This document shows positions 48,193-58,165 of a DNA stretch of 64,000 bases, piece by piece (positions within the stretch are counted from its first letter, which is position 1; every line of letters starts with the position of its first letter). The translations under genes were made by a program, and so were the position numbers. Source of the DNA: Kangiella marina (lineage in GTDB: Bacteria; Pseudomonadota; Gammaproteobacteria; Enterobacterales; Kangiellaceae); contig NZ_BAABFV010000002.1 of NCBI RefSeq assembly GCF_039541235.1, positions 558,001 through 622,000 on the forward strand, given 5' to 3'. The notes under the pieces were generated by a model, which had not been told where the DNA came from, made no database searches, and was given only the letters and a program-made list of their open reading frames with translations.

Positions 48193-49533
48193 TTATCGAC
48201 CTTCACGACGCAATGCAGAGGCCGTGAACTGCCTGTAATTCATTTTCTCAGAGAAGTCGTACATATCTTCTTGGTTGTCTAAGCCAAAAGCGATGTATCG
48301 TTTTGCGCGAAGGTCATGAATCACGTCCAGGGTTGACCACAAAACTGGAACTTCGTAGTAGTTGAGTGCGTGTGCTTCAGCAACGCGCCATAGCTCGCCA
48401 TCTTGATCATAGTGGTCAACCAAAAGTGCTTGCCAACTGTCTTCATCCAAGTAGAAAGTACGGCGGCTGTATACATTTTCTTTTGTTTCTTTAAGCGTGG
48501 CTTCCACAACCCATACTCGGTGCAACTCGTAGCGTGCGTAGTCTTGGTTAATATGGCCTGGCTTGATGATATCTTCATACGTCAACTTATCGCTGTGTAG
48601 CTGGTAAGCATTGTAAGGCACAAACATTTCTTTTTTGCCTTTAATCGTCCAGTTGTAGCGATCGGGTGAGCCGCTGAACATGTCAAAATTGTCGATTGTT
48701 GATAAGCCGTCAGACGCCAGCGCTGGCGCATCATACGCGACAGTCGGCGTTCTCATCGCACGACGACGACCTGGGTCGTAACGCCATGCACGGCGAGGAT
48801 CAATAACCTGATTCGAGGTTTCGTGTACTAGCAACACTTCGCCTGCCATGCTTGAAGGGGAGGTGATACGCTGTTTGTATAAGAACAAGAAGTTTTCCTT
48901 TTCAGGATGCTCCTGAGCATAATACTGCAGTGACTCTTGCTCGAATTTTACTGGGTTAAAACTACCATCAACTTGTGGCGTTACTTGGACATATTCACGC
49001 TTAATGGCTTCACCACGGAAGCGCGTTAAGTGGTTCCAAATCGCTTCTAAGCCATTCTGTGGAATAGGGAAAGGAACGCCAACGGCTGCGTTACGTAACC
49101 CCGCGCCGTCCTGAGTTAACTCTGCTGTCGTGGCATTTTTCACGCTGAAATCATAAATCTTCTGCGGGAAAGATGCGCTGCGGTGTGTTGGGTATACTGT
49201 AATTTTGTAGTCAGGATATTGTTTAAGAAGGGCAATTTGTCCTTCTGACAGTTTATCAGCGTAGTTCTGATAGTTGCTAGCCGTTATCGTTAAGATAGGG
49301 TTTTCATCAGCGTAAGGATCGATATGATGCTCACCGGGCTTGTAATCCTGTGGTACTTGCTGAATACCGCCAGTCCAAGCAGGAATAGTCCCTTCTTTAT
49401 TGCCACCACGCTCAGCACCCATGGGCGTCAGTTCGAGGTGTAATTTTGCAGCTTCTTTTGACGTTACTTTTGCTTGCGCTGTAGAGCTAAGAAGCCCTGC
49501 TAAGATTATTGGTACGATGATAATTGGTTTCAT
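48193..49533 (-). CDS. DUF1329 outer-membrane/periplasmic protein
   Basis: 446 residues from ATG 49533, preceded by AAAGGTG; the longer frame has eight extra residues before the signal peptide. Signal peptide about 1-22 (AQA|KVT). The LTPMGAERGGN and IPAWTGG start and the RRAWRYDPGRRRAMRTP and YNWTIKGKKEMFVPYNAY segments define DUF1329, related in fold to the LolA/LolB lipid-handling proteins. Members are often next to RND exporters or lipid genes and may shuttle hydrophobic compounds. Here it is divergent from a MarR regulator, 206 bases apart, which may control it. Confidence 0.88.
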   Translation of the reverse strand: MKPIIIVPIILAGLLSSTAQAKVTSKEAAKLHLELTPMGAERGGNKEGTIPAWTGGIQQVPQDYKPGEHHIDPYADENPILTITASNYQNYADKLSEGQIALLKQYPDYKITVYPTHRSASFPQKIYDFSVKNATTAELTQDGAGLRNAAVGVPFPIPQNGLEAIWNHLTRFRGEAIKREYVQVTPQVDGSFNPVKFEQESLQYYAQEHPEKENFLFLYKQRITSPSSMAGEVLLVHETSNQVIDPRRAWRYDPGRRRAMRTPTVAYDAPALASDGLSTIDNFDMFSGSPDRYNWTIKGKKEMFVPYNAYQLHSDKLTYEDIIKPGHINQDYARYELHRVWVVEATLKETKENVYSRRTFYLDEDSWQALLVDHYDQDGELWRVAEAHALNYYEVPVLWSTLDVIHDLRAKRYIAFGLDNQEDMYDFSEKMNYRQFTASALRREGR

Positions 49534-49602
49534 GGTCACCTTTCCAAACATGCTCACTCATTAAGGTTGTGCGCATTTTACACATCAGACCACTAGTGTC
49601 AA

Positions 49603-49615
49603 CTGGTACAACCAG
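49603..49615. promoter_or_regulatory. Candidate MarR operator
   Basis: CTGGT-ACA-ACCAG is a perfect palindrome with five-base arms between the divergent DUF1329 and marR genes. Size and place fit a MarR-type operator, but only one copy is clear. Confidence 0.3.
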
Positions 49616-49739
49616 AGTTTGTAATTTGACCAATAGTACAAGTTATGAGCACAAAGATAATACTTTAGTTTAGTTAATGATTAATAGGTGTTAAGTTATA
49701 AGGGGTACTATATTTTTCAACGATTGAATAGAATAAGTC

Positions 49740-50168
49740 ATGAATTATCAGCAAGATACCGCTCAAAAACTGTATCAGTTACTCACTGGGTTTCACGCCC
49801 ACTCTAAAACCTTAGAAAAGGAAACCGGTTTAACCCAAGAGCGACTCGAAATATTGAGTCAGTTAGTGACCTTAGGGCCCAAAACCATTAATCAACTCGC
49901 TGAGCAAGAGCAAGTGAGTGCGCCTGCGATTACCCGAACCATCAAGGGGTTAGAGAAACATGGCTACGTTATCAAGTCTCGCTCAAAAACCGACCAGCGG
50001 GTGGTTTTTGTTGCACCAACGCGAAAAAGCCAGCAGGTTATTGAAGCGTTGCGGCTAAAACAGCAGAGATACATAGAGGGGTTATTGCAGGGGAAGTCCA
50101 GCGAAGAGGTAGAGCAGATAGCAAAGGCTGTCGAGCGATTATGTGAGGTTAAATCAGCGGGTAAGTAA
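49740..50168 (+). CDS. MarR-family transcription regulator
   Basis: 142 residues with the MarR winged helix: LVTLGPKTINQLAEQEQVSAPAITRTIKGLEKHGYVIKSRSKTDQRV carries the recognition helix and the DQR wing. The N- and C-terminal helices for dimerisation are present. Ligands of such proteins are often phenolic compounds; none is suggested here. Its divergent neighbour is the DUF1329 gene, the likely target, and self-repression is usual. Confidence 0.92.
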   Translation: MNYQQDTAQKLYQLLTGFHAHSKTLEKETGLTQERLEILSQLVTLGPKTINQLAEQEQVSAPAITRTIKGLEKHGYVIKSRSKTDQRVVFVAPTRKSQQVIEALRLKQQRYIEGLLQGKSSEEVEQIAKAVERLCEVKSAGK

Positions 50169-50198
50169 ACTTTTAATATTTTTCGGTGGGCAAGCACA

Positions 50199-50228
50199 GA
50201 AAAGCCGCTACTTTTCAGCAGCGGCTTC
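50199..50228 (-). terminator. Terminator after rpsT
   Basis: AAGCCGCT/AGCGGCTT hairpin (50202-50227) with an imperfect inner loop and a short T-run on the minus strand; the outer CACAGA/TCTGTG pair may extend the stem. Confidence 0.7.
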
Positions 50229-50255
50229 AAGAATCTGTGCTACTTCAAGCGGGTG

Positions 50256-50516
50256 TTATAGCGCTTGAATGCGAGCGTTTAAACGGCTCTTATGACGTGC
50301 AGCTTTGTTCTTGTGGATAAGGCCTTTGTTAGCAGCTTTATCAATCACAGATACAGCACGTTGGAATGCAGCTTCTGCATCCTTTTTGTTACCTGCATCA
50401 ATGGCATATACAACTTTCTTAAGGTAGCTACGCATCATTGAGCGGCGGCTTGCGTTGTGCTGGCGACGAGCTTCAGCTTGACGAGCACGTTTTTTGGCAG
50501 ATTTAATGTTAGCCAA
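50256..50516 (-). CDS. rpsT: 30S ribosomal protein S20
   Basis: 86 residues, [14 protein letters not shown] start and [12 protein letters not shown], binding 16S rRNA. The start codon is TTG, just as in E. coli rpsT, where the weak UUG start is part of autogenous control; AGGAG stands 6 bases upstream. It is divergent from murJ, as in E. coli. Confidence 0.97.
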   Translation of the reverse strand: MANIKSAKKRARQAEARRQHNASRRSMMRSYLKKVVYAIDAGNKKDAEAAFQRAVSVIDKAANKGLIHKNKAARHKSRLNARIQAL

Positions 50517-50740
50517 GGTGAACTCCTAACAACTGGTTAATAAACAATAATCACAAATTTAAGGTCGCGAAATATACCTGTTTTAACGCGTCGTATCAAG
50601 TGAAAACAGCGAAAAACAGTAGAATTCTGTCAATTTTAGGGCTTTTCCAGCATATCTATGGTGACGAGCCGGTTTTTGACTTAAACTTGCGACCCATAAG
50701 AACAGTATTCTAACACTACTTAGGAAGATATTTCAGCATT

Positions 50741-52276
50741 ATGGGCAGTCTTTTACGTTCCAGTACCATCGTTAGTTTTTGGACCATGATGTCCCGGTTT
50801 TTGGGGTTGGCTCGAGATGTTGTTCTAGCAAACTTGTTAGGTGCAAGCGGTCAAGCAGATGTATTTTTAGTGGCTCAGAAAATCCCTAACTTCCTAAGGC
50901 GACTCTTTGGCGAGGGCGCTTTTGCCACTGCTTTTGTGCCAGTCTTTTCAGAATACCACTCGAATCGCACCAAAGCTGAGACTGTCTCGCTATTAAGCAA
51001 AGTGTCAGGCACCTTAGGCGTGGTACTTGCCGTTATTACCGTTTTAGGTGTGCTCGGCTCGCAGGGCGTGATCGCTTTATTTGGTGCCGGTTTTATCGCC
51101 GACCCTGAGAAATTTCAGTTAGGCAGTGACTTATTAAAAATCACATTCCCCTATATTTTCTTTATATCGCTGGTGGCCATGTATAGTTCGGTACTGAATA
51201 CACTGGATAAGTTCGCCGTACCAGCTTTTGCGCCAATCTTATTAAACTTATCCATCATTGCCGCTGCTATTATCTGGGCGCCAACTATGGAGCAACCAAC
51301 CGTTGCGCTGGCTTGGGCGATATTTATTGCTGGTGCTTTGCAGCTCTTCTTACACTTTCCTTTCTTATGGAAAGCTGGGTATCTACCTAAACCACAGTGG
51401 GCTTGGAAAGATTCAGCGGTCCAGCGCATTATCAAATTGATGGTACCTGTCATCATTGGTGCATCCGCCAGTCAGATTAATTTATTGATCGATACGCAGA
51501 TTGCTTCATTTCTTGAAGAGGGCAGTATTTCGTGGCTGTATTATTCCGATCGTATGATGGAGTTTCCACTAGGTATTTTCGGCATTGCTATCGCCACAGT
51601 ATTGTTACCAACGCTGTCAAAATTCTTCTCGAAAAAGGATATGGAGCACTTCTCGGGCACCTTGGATTGGGGATTACGGATGGTGCTGATGATCGGCATT
51701 CCAGCGGGAATAGGTCTTTTCTGGTTAGCAGAGCCTATCATGATTAGCGTATTCCAGCATGGTGCTTTTACCGCAGAAGATTCGTTCAAAGCAGGGCAGA
51801 GCTTGCAGGCGTACTCGATAGGTTTGATTGGGTTTATGATGGTCAAAGTCTTTTTGACGGGCTATTACTCGCGTCAAGACACCAAAACCCCCGTCAAAAT
51901 TGCTTTGTTCGCCATCGTTAGTAACATCGTCCTAAACTTGGCGTTGTTTAAACCCTTTGGCCATGTTGGACTGGCGATCGCCACTAGTATTTCAGCGTTT
52001 ATCAACGCGATTTTCCTGTACCGTTACTTGCATAAAGAGCAGCACTTGCAACTTTCGCGGAAAAGTAAGGTGTGGATCCTCAAGTTGGTGATTGCTAGCG
52101 GTTTGTTGTTAGTTGGCCTTTGGTATACCGACTTCAGCATCGATCAATGGCAATCATGGTCACGCTTTGAAGCGATTGGTATGGTTAGCGTCATTATTGT
52201 CGCTACGGTCTTTGTCTACGGGGCCTTGTTAGGTGTAATGGGACTACGCCCAAGAGACTTCAAAATTCAGCGTTAA
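50741..52276 (+). CDS. murJ: Lipid II flippase MurJ
   Basis: Inner-membrane protein of 511 residues with 14 predicted helices, MOP superfamily, which moves lipid II across the membrane for peptidoglycan synthesis. Seen: RFLGLARDVVLANLLGASGQADVF with the conserved Arg, RRLFGEGAFATAFVPVF, YYSDRMMEFPLGIFGIAIATVLLPTLS. Length is standard. A GC-rich hairpin follows. Confidence 0.96.
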   Translation: MGSLLRSSTIVSFWTMMSRFLGLARDVVLANLLGASGQADVFLVAQKIPNFLRRLFGEGAFATAFVPVFSEYHSNRTKAETVSLLSKVSGTLGVVLAVITVLGVLGSQGVIALFGAGFIADPEKFQLGSDLLKITFPYIFFISLVAMYSSVLNTLDKFAVPAFAPILLNLSIIAAAIIWAPTMEQPTVALAWAIFIAGALQLFLHFPFLWKAGYLPKPQWAWKDSAVQRIIKLMVPVIIGASASQINLLIDTQIASFLEEGSISWLYYSDRMMEFPLGIFGIAIATVLLPTLSKFFSKKDMEHFSGTLDWGLRMVLMIGIPAGIGLFWLAEPIMISVFQHGAFTAEDSFKAGQSLQAYSIGLIGFMMVKVFLTGYYSRQDTKTPVKIALFAIVSNIVLNLALFKPFGHVGLAIATSISAFINAIFLYRYLHKEQHLQLSRKSKVWILKLVIASGLLLVGLWYTDFSIDQWQSWSRFEAIGMVSVIIVATVFVYGALLGVMGLRPRDFKIQR

Positions 52277-52290
52277 AGTGTTTTTGGCAC

Positions 52291-52317
52291 AGAAATCCCC
52301 GCGAGAGCGGGGGCTTA
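52291..52317 (+). terminator. Hairpin after murJ
   Basis: CCCCGC-GAGA-GCGGGG (52297-52312), followed by a weak T-run; the sequence resembles the arms of the REP palindromes further on and may be a single degenerate REP unit. Confidence 0.5.
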
Positions 52318-52328
52318 ATTACGACTTC

Positions 52329-52916
52329 TTAGTTCTGTAACGTCAAAACAGCCTTATAACGAGGTTTTTGGTGACGCTCTAAATAGTAAATAAGCTCGTT
52401 AGTTTCGGGCTTAAGTTCCAGCATCCAGACGTTACTTTTAGCTTCGGGAATCATATCTGCCGTATGTTCATCCGCTATGAAAAATTGTTTGGTTTCGGTG
52501 CCATGAGCATTCTTGTAGCTTCCAGCATAGCCACCATAGTTGGTGACTGCATGGGGTTTGCCATTAGGATAGCGGTGGTCGTGCTTGAACAATAAGCCTT
52601 GCCCCGTCGCCTTTATAATCCAAGTTCTCGATTTATCGTCACCAACGGTGAATGGAATGCGGATAATTCGATCGCTGCATTCACTAATCGTAGCGATCAG
52701 TTTTTTACCGGCAAAATCATGACTGGGATCGTCAGGGTAAACGGTTGTTCCGACTAGCGTTTCGCCACACATGGACTCTAGGCGCTTGAAAAAGTTAGCT
52801 TCTTGTTTCGAGAGTGCTACTTCGGTATGAGCTGCTGGCGCGTTGCTGTTAAAGGCGCAAGCTGTTATGAGGCTGGCTAGAAGGGCGCTGATGATCGGTT
52901 TAAATGTTGGTTTCAT
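52329..52916 (-). CDS. Predicted lipoprotein of unknown function
   Basis: 195 residues from the second ATG (52916); the first ATG at 52928 adds four. The signal peptide ends in a lipobox-like LITAC, so the Cys near residue 20 is probably lipidated. Seen in the mature part: ANFFKRLESMCGETLVGT, a RYPNGKPHAVTNYGGYAG segment, and a C-terminal YYLERHQKPRY. No family is recognised with certainty. It is a single-gene unit, convergent with murJ. Confidence 0.75.
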   Translation of the reverse strand: MKPTFKPIISALLASLITACAFNSNAPAAHTEVALSKQEANFFKRLESMCGETLVGTTVYPDDPSHDFAGKKLIATISECSDRIIRIPFTVGDDKSRTWIIKATGQGLLFKHDHRYPNGKPHAVTNYGGYAGSYKNAHGTETKQFFIADEHTADMIPEAKSNVWMLELKPETNELIYYLERHQKPRYKAVLTLQN

Positions 52917-53048
52917 GGTTAATGTCATGACAAATCTGGTGGCTTAAAGGTGTTCTCATCCTGCTTGATTTTTGAGCGATAGGCAAGTTGCTAACTTGTT
53001 ATTATTGCAGGATTTATGTTTTCTATGAGCCCAATCAATGATTTATGG

Positions 53049-53077
53049 TTAATTCTTAGGCCATAGTCCGCTATAAT
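53049..53077 (+). promoter_or_regulatory. Promoter of the ribF-ileS-lspA-fkpB-ispH series
   Basis: TTAATT (53049-53054) and a perfect TATAAT (53072-53077) are 17 bases apart, 42 bases before ribF. Transcription would start near 53085. Confidence 0.5.
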
Positions 53078-53118
53078 TGCCGCCTTTGGCACCAGCCCAG
53101 CGGAATTACTGAGACATA

Positions 53119-54102
53119 ATGCGTTTATTGCGTGGCCTATATAACTGTCCTAAAGCACTGTTTGCGCAGGGCTGTGTGGCGACCATTGGTAATTTCGATG
53201 GCGTCCACCGCGGTCATCAAGCCATTATTAGCCGCTTAACCACAAAGGCTAAAGCGTTCGACTTACCCAGTGTGGTTATCGTATTTGAACCGCACCCCCA
53301 AGAGTATTTTCGTCCTGAGGCTGCTCCGGCTCGACTCTTCAAGTTAACCGATAAAGTACAAGCGCTGGAAAAGCTTGGAGTCGATTATGTGTTGTGCTTC
53401 CGCTTCAATCAAGAGTTCGCCGAATTAACAGCGGAAGATTTCATCCGCCGGGTTTTAGTCGAGCGGTTGCATGTGCAGCACCTCTTTATTGGCGATGATT
53501 TCCGCTTCGGGTACCAGCGTCGGGGTGACTTTGAGATGCTGAAAGCACACGGGGCGGGGCATTTCACGGTTGAAGCAAATCAGTCGGTTACCTTGGCGGT
53601 TGAGGGGCAGCACCAGAGAATTAGCAGCAGCTTAGTACGTGATGCTATTGCGCAGAATAACTTTGATTTAGCGCAGCGCTTTCTCGATAAACCCTATTAT
53701 ATTGAAGGGAAAGTTAGCCATGGCGACAAGCAGGGCCGTGAGATTGGCTTCGCCACTGCGAATATCCCGCTGAAACGACTGAAAAGTCCGTTAAAGGGGG
53801 TGTATGCGGTATGGGTGTATGGTATAAGTGCTAGTTTGGCGCAGAGTAAAGGGCTTGAGGGGCTTTCTTCGAAGAGATTGCCTGCGGTAGTAAATGTTGG
53901 TCATAAACCAACGCTAAAACACAGCCCTGAACGATTAGAAATTCATCTTTTAGACTTCAACAGCGACTTGTACGGTCAGCGCTTACGAGTGGAGCCTATC
54001 GCAAAGTTACGTGGTGAACATAAGTTTGCTTCGGTGGATGAGCTTAAAGCACAAATCGCAGCAGATATAGAAGCTGCACGAGAAATTTTTCATAAGATTT
54101 AA
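53119..54102 (+). CDS. ribF: Bifunctional riboflavin kinase/FAD synthetase
   Basis: 327 residues. The N-terminal FMN adenylyltransferase has GNFDGVHRGHQAII (about 23-36) and FIGDDFRFGYQRRGDF; the C-terminal riboflavin kinase has HGDKQGREIGFATANI and LKGVYAVWV, and VVNVGHKPTL. It makes FMN and FAD in the cytoplasm. It is followed 35 bases later by ileS, the usual order. Confidence 0.97.
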   Translation: MRLLRGLYNCPKALFAQGCVATIGNFDGVHRGHQAIISRLTTKAKAFDLPSVVIVFEPHPQEYFRPEAAPARLFKLTDKVQALEKLGVDYVLCFRFNQEFAELTAEDFIRRVLVERLHVQHLFIGDDFRFGYQRRGDFEMLKAHGAGHFTVEANQSVTLAVEGQHQRISSSLVRDAIAQNNFDLAQRFLDKPYYIEGKVSHGDKQGREIGFATANIPLKRLKSPLKGVYAVWVYGISASLAQSKGLEGLSSKRLPAVVNVGHKPTLKHSPERLEIHLLDFNSDLYGQRLRVEPIAKLRGEHKFASVDELKAQIAADIEAAREIFHKI

Positions 54103-54137
54103 ACGTTTGAATTAACCAAAACAGAGTAATCATTTCG

Positions 54138-56933
54138 ATGAGTGACTATAAAGACACCTTAAACTTACCGAAGACTAAGTTTGAAATGCGCGGGAACTTA
54201 CCCAACCGTGAGCCAAAAATGTTGGCCGAGTGGGAAAAGAACGATTTGTATGGCGAAATCCGTAAAGCACGTGCTGGCCGTGAGCAATTTATTTTGCACG
54301 ATGGCCCTCCGTATGCCAACGGTAATATTCACATTGGTCACTCTGTTAATAAAATTTTAAAAGACATCGTGGTTAAGAGTAAAACCATCAGTGGCTTTGA
54401 CAGCCCGTATGTTCCTGGGTGGGATTGTCACGGTTTGCCTATTGAGAATGTGGTTGAAAAGAAAGTTGGTAAAGCTGGGCAGAAAGTGTCTCACGCGGAT
54501 TTCCGTCAAAAGTGCCGCGACTATGCTGAAAAGCAAGTTGAAGGGCAGATGAAGGATTTTGTTCGACTGGGCGTTTTAGGCGAGTGGAACAACCCTTATA
54601 AAACGATGAATTTTAGCTTTGAAGCAAACATTGTTCGTGCACTTTCGAAGCTGGTAAAGAACGGTCACATGCACAAAGGCGAGAAGCCTGTGTACTGGAG
54701 TGTGGTTGGTGGTTCGTCGTTAGCGGAAGCTGAAGTTGAATACCAAGATAAAACCTCGTTCTCGATTTATGTGCGATATCCGCTTGCGGACGTTGATGGC
54801 TTTGAGAAGGCTTTTGACGGGGCCTCATGCAGCAATACCTCAGTGGTTATCTGGACCACAACGCCTTGGACGCTACCATCAAGCCAAGCGGTTACAGTGC
54901 ATGCGGACTTCCGTTATGTGCTAGTGAAAACGGGCGACGAGCAGTTCGTGTTAGCTGAAGACTTGTATAAGCAGGTGATGGAAGAGGCTGAAATTAGCGA
55001 CTATGAAGTTATCGCGACGACGACAGGCGCTAAGCTTGAAAACTTGCAAATCCATCATCCTTTCTATGATAAAACATTGCCTGTGATCATTGGTGACCAC
55101 GTAACGACCGACGCCGGTACTGGTTTGGTACATACGGCGCCAGATCATGGCCCTGACGACTTCCAAGTGGTTAAAAAGTACGGCATTGGTTTATTGAATT
55201 ACGTTATGGCTAACGGTGTTTTTTCAGATGACACGCCATTATTTGATGGGCAGCATGTTTATAAAGTGGATCAACCAATTGTTGAACATTTGGTTGAAAG
55301 TGGAAAGTTGTTGCATCAAGATAAAATTCGCCACAGCTACCCGCACTGCTGGAGAACTAAGACGCCTCTTATTTACCGTGCGACGCCGCAATGGTTTATT
55401 TCCATGACGCAAAATAACTTGCAGCCGCAAGCGATGGAAGAGATTAAAAAAGTAAAGTGGGTACCAGACTGGGGCCAGGCGCGAATTGAATCGATGGTCG
55501 AAAATCGTCCAGACTGGTGTATTTCACGCCAGAGAACTTGGGGCGTGCCGTTATGTTTATTCATCGATAAGAAGGATGGTCAGCCGCACCCTGATGCTGC
55601 TGAGTTAATGGAAAAAGTTGCTCTCTTGATTGAAGAGAAGGGAATTCAAGCTTGGTATGACTTAGATGCTTCTGACTTTGTCGACGCTGACAAGTATGAA
55701 AAAATTGATGATACTTTGGACGTTTGGTTTGATTCGGGCGTGACTCACTATTGCGTGCTGTCAGCACGAGACTATTTGCGTCAACCGGCTGACTTGTACC
55801 TTGAGGGCTCGGATCAACACCGTGGTTGGTTCCAATCATCGTTATTAACATCTGTGGGTATTCATGGTCATGCGCCTTATAGACACTGTTTAACTCATGG
55901 GTTTGTGGTTGATGGTAAAGGCGAAAAAATGTCGAAGTCGAAAGGCAACGTCATGGCGCCAAACGATGTGATCAACAAGCTAGGCGCAGACGTTCTGCGT
56001 TTGTGGGTATCATCTGCAGATTACCGTGGTGAAATGGCGGTTTCAGAAGAAATTTTGAAGCGCACGGGCGATACTTATCGACGTTTGCGTAATACCTCAC
56101 GTTTCTTACTGGCAAACCTTGAAGGTTTCGAGCCGGCAACAGACTTGTTGGCTAAAGATGACTTGTTACCACTCGACCGCTGGGCTGTGGATGCTGCCTA
56201 TCAGGCGCAAGAAGCGATAGTTGATGCGTACGATAACTACAACTTCTGGGTGGTGGCGCAGAAAATCCATCACTTCTGTTCTATTGATATGGGTAGCTTC
56301 TATCTCGATATCATTAAAGATCGTCAGTACACAGCAAAGCGTGGCTCTAACGCACAACGCTCTTGTCAGACGGCTCTGTATCATATCGTCGAAGCGCTGG
56401 TTCGTTGGATCGCGCCTATCTTGAGCTTTACGGCGAATGAAATTTGGCCGTTATTGCCGCAACCAGCGAATGGTGCGCGTGAGAAAACAGTCTTTGTTTC
56501 AGAATGGTATGACGGTTTGTTTCCAATGGAGAATGCCACCATTACTGCTGAAGATTGGGATAGAATCTCTAACGTCAAAGACGCGATTAATAAAGCGATT
56601 GAAGTTAAACGTAAAGATGGCGCTATTGGTGGCTCACTACAGGCTGAAGTAACCATTCATGCCGATGAGACGTTGTATTCTGTTTTGAGCAAGTTGGAAG
56701 ATGAACTACGCTTTGTCTTTATTACTTCGCAGGCGAAATTGGTTAAAGATGATGGTGGGGAAGCTACCGATATCGAAGGTTTAAAGTTGACGATTACCGC
56801 TTCTGAAGCTGAAAAGTGCGAGCGTTGTTGGCATTACCGCGAGGATGTGGGTTCAAACGATGAGCATCCGACCATTTGTAATCGTTGTGTTGAGAACGTG
56901 GTGGGTGATGGCGAAACTCGTCATTACGCATAA
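54138..56933 (+). CDS. ileS: Isoleucyl-tRNA synthetase
   Basis: Class I synthetase of 931 residues. Seen: HIGH in [13 protein letters not shown] (65-68), the editing domain ([24 protein letters not shown]), KMSKSKGNV near 600, and a C-terminal zinc site [12 protein letters not shown]...CNRC. All catalytic parts are complete. It is followed by a REP pair and then lspA. Confidence 0.97.
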   Translation: MSDYKDTLNLPKTKFEMRGNLPNREPKMLAEWEKNDLYGEIRKARAGREQFILHDGPPYANGNIHIGHSVNKILKDIVVKSKTISGFDSPYVPGWDCHGLPIENVVEKKVGKAGQKVSHADFRQKCRDYAEKQVEGQMKDFVRLGVLGEWNNPYKTMNFSFEANIVRALSKLVKNGHMHKGEKPVYWSVVGGSSLAEAEVEYQDKTSFSIYVRYPLADVDGFEKAFDGASCSNTSVVIWTTTPWTLPSSQAVTVHADFRYVLVKTGDEQFVLAEDLYKQVMEEAEISDYEVIATTTGAKLENLQIHHPFYDKTLPVIIGDHVTTDAGTGLVHTAPDHGPDDFQVVKKYGIGLLNYVMANGVFSDDTPLFDGQHVYKVDQPIVEHLVESGKLLHQDKIRHSYPHCWRTKTPLIYRATPQWFISMTQNNLQPQAMEEIKKVKWVPDWGQARIESMVENRPDWCISRQRTWGVPLCLFIDKKDGQPHPDAAELMEKVALLIEEKGIQAWYDLDASDFVDADKYEKIDDTLDVWFDSGVTHYCVLSARDYLRQPADLYLEGSDQHRGWFQSSLLTSVGIHGHAPYRHCLTHGFVVDGKGEKMSKSKGNVMAPNDVINKLGADVLRLWVSSADYRGEMAVSEEILKRTGDTYRRLRNTSRFLLANLEGFEPATDLLAKDDLLPLDRWAVDAAYQAQEAIVDAYDNYNFWVVAQKIHHFCSIDMGSFYLDIIKDRQYTAKRGSNAQRSCQTALYHIVEALVRWIAPILSFTANEIWPLLPQPANGAREKTVFVSEWYDGLFPMENATITAEDWDRISNVKDAINKAIEVKRKDGAIGGSLQAEVTIHADETLYSVLSKLEDELRFVFITSQAKLVKDDGGEATDIEGLKLTITASEAEKCERCWHYREDVGSNDEHPTICNRCVENVVGDGETRHYA

Positions 56934-56940
56934 GCGAGTA

Positions 56941-57010
56941 CGTCATACCCGCGAAAGCGTGAATCTAGTCATTAGATGATGAAAGATCCCCGCTTTCGCG
57001 GGGATGACTG
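56941..57010. repeat. REP-type palindrome pair between ileS and lspA
   Basis: Two facing units: GTCATACCCGCGAAAGCGTG (56942-56961) and its near reverse complement at 56986-57008, with the core CCCCGCTTTCGCGGGG. The second unit can code DPRFRGDD in one frame, a known by-product of such repeats. This should not be read as the lspA N-terminus. Confidence 0.85.
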
Positions 57011-57038
57011 TAATAATAAAACAGATAGAGAATATATT

Positions 57039-57581
57039 TTGAAAAAAATAACAGAATCTGGACTGGTTTGGTTGTGGCTTACGATCATTTTGTTAGTACT
57101 CGACCAGGTGACCAAAATTTGGGCGAATACCAACTTAGCGCCTGTCTACGGAGGGCCTGTGATCGAGGTGATGCCTCACTTTGATTTGAACTTGGCCTAT
57201 AACTATGGCGCCGCGTTTAGCTTTCTGGGCGATGCTGGAGGGTGGCAACGTTGGCTGTTTACGGCTATCGCTGCGGGTATTAGTGTCGCTCTTTTAGTTT
57301 GGATGTATAAAACACCGAAAAGCGATAAGTTGCCGAATATCGGTATGGCATTGATACTGAGCGGGGCTATTGGCAATTTGTATGATCGCTTGGCTTATGG
57401 TTATGTGATTGATTTTATTGATTGGTACGTGTCAAAAGACGGTTATCACTGGCCGACATTCAATATCGCAGACAGTGTTATTTTGATTGGTGTGGGGCTT
57501 TTAATTATCGATACCTTTAAAAACCCCGATGAGAAAAGTGGTAAGGCAGCCTCAAAAAAGGCCAGCAAAAAAGCTGCTTAA
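57039..57581 (+). CDS. lspA: Lipoprotein signal peptidase
   Basis: Inner-membrane aspartyl protease of 180 residues that removes signal peptides from prolipoproteins. Four helices are seen. Catalytic Asp residues lie in GNLYDRLAYGYVIDFIDW and FNIADSVILIGVGLL. I choose TTG 57039, preceded by AGAG 8 bases before it, since the protein then begins LKKITESGLVWLW, as E. coli LspA does. The longer frame from ATG 56976 would be coded by the REP palindrome. The C-terminus carries a Lys/Ala/Ser tail. Confidence 0.93.
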   Translation: MKKITESGLVWLWLTIILLVLDQVTKIWANTNLAPVYGGPVIEVMPHFDLNLAYNYGAAFSFLGDAGGWQRWLFTAIAAGISVALLVWMYKTPKSDKLPNIGMALILSGAIGNLYDRLAYGYVIDFIDWYVSKDGYHWPTFNIADSVILIGVGLLIIDTFKNPDEKSGKAASKKASKKAA

Positions 57582-57610
57582 TACTGACTTTTAAACGTTA
57601 AAAGGCTTGT

Positions 57611-58060
57611 ATGACAACTGATACCAACTTAGCTATTGAGGCTAACTCTAAAGCATTAGTTCATTTTAATGTTTTGTTAAAAGATGGCTCCGCGGCGGAT
57701 AGTACTCGCGTGAACGGTAAACCGGTGTGGTTTATCATGGGTGATGGTAGCTTGACGGAGGTTATTGAAACGTCATTGACTGGCTTGAAAGCTGGTGACG
57801 AAAAAAAATTAGAGATTCATGGTTCGGACTTTTTCGGGCCTGCGAATCCTGATGATGTGCACTTTATGGATATCAGTCAATTTTCTGCTGATGTAAAGCT
57901 GGAAGAAGGTTCGATTATCGCTTTCGAAGATATGATGGGTGGTACTGTGCCTGGTATGATTCGAGAAGTGAAAGGGCATTCTGTGAAGGTCGATTTTAAC
58001 CACCCGTTGGCAGATCAGGATATAATCCTTGAAATTGAAATTGTCGAAGTGAGACAATAG
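57611..58060 (+). CDS. fkpB: FKBP-type peptidyl-prolyl isomerase
   Basis: SlpA/FkpB, 149 residues, equal to E. coli. Seen: VHFNVLLKDGSAADSTR, the FKBP core split by the IF (insert-in-flap) domain, GSDFFGPANPDDVHFMD and VDFNHPLADQDIILEIE. Acts as a cytoplasmic folding helper. It is in the usual lspA-fkpB-ispH order, but a REP pair stands between it and ispH. Confidence 0.95.
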   Translation: MTTDTNLAIEANSKALVHFNVLLKDGSAADSTRVNGKPVWFIMGDGSLTEVIETSLTGLKAGDEKKLEIHGSDFFGPANPDDVHFMDISQFSADVKLEEGSIIAFEDMMGGTVPGMIREVKGHSVKVDFNHPLADQDIILEIEIVEVRQ

Positions 58061-58076
58061 GTCAAGTATATAAGGT

Positions 58077-58146
58077 GTCATTCCCGCGAAGGCGGGAATC
58101 CTAGTTGTTGATAGGGTATACAGATTCCCGCCTTCGCGGGAATGAC
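58077..58146. repeat. REP-type palindrome pair between fkpB and ispH
   Basis: GTCATTCCCGCGAAGGCGGG (from 58077) is answered by the inverted copy at 58123-58146. Each arm is itself a hairpin, CCCGC/GCGGG. The pair resembles the one before lspA in core and flanking GTCAT/ATGAC. The ATG inside the second arm gives a false in-frame start for ispH. Confidence 0.88.
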
Positions 58147-58165
58147 GAATCTAGTAGGTAATCTC

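Noticed and set aside
56976..57038. N-terminal extension of lspA starting MMKDPRFRGDD
   Set aside because: The extra residues are coded by a REP palindrome, and the family start matches the TTG at 57039.
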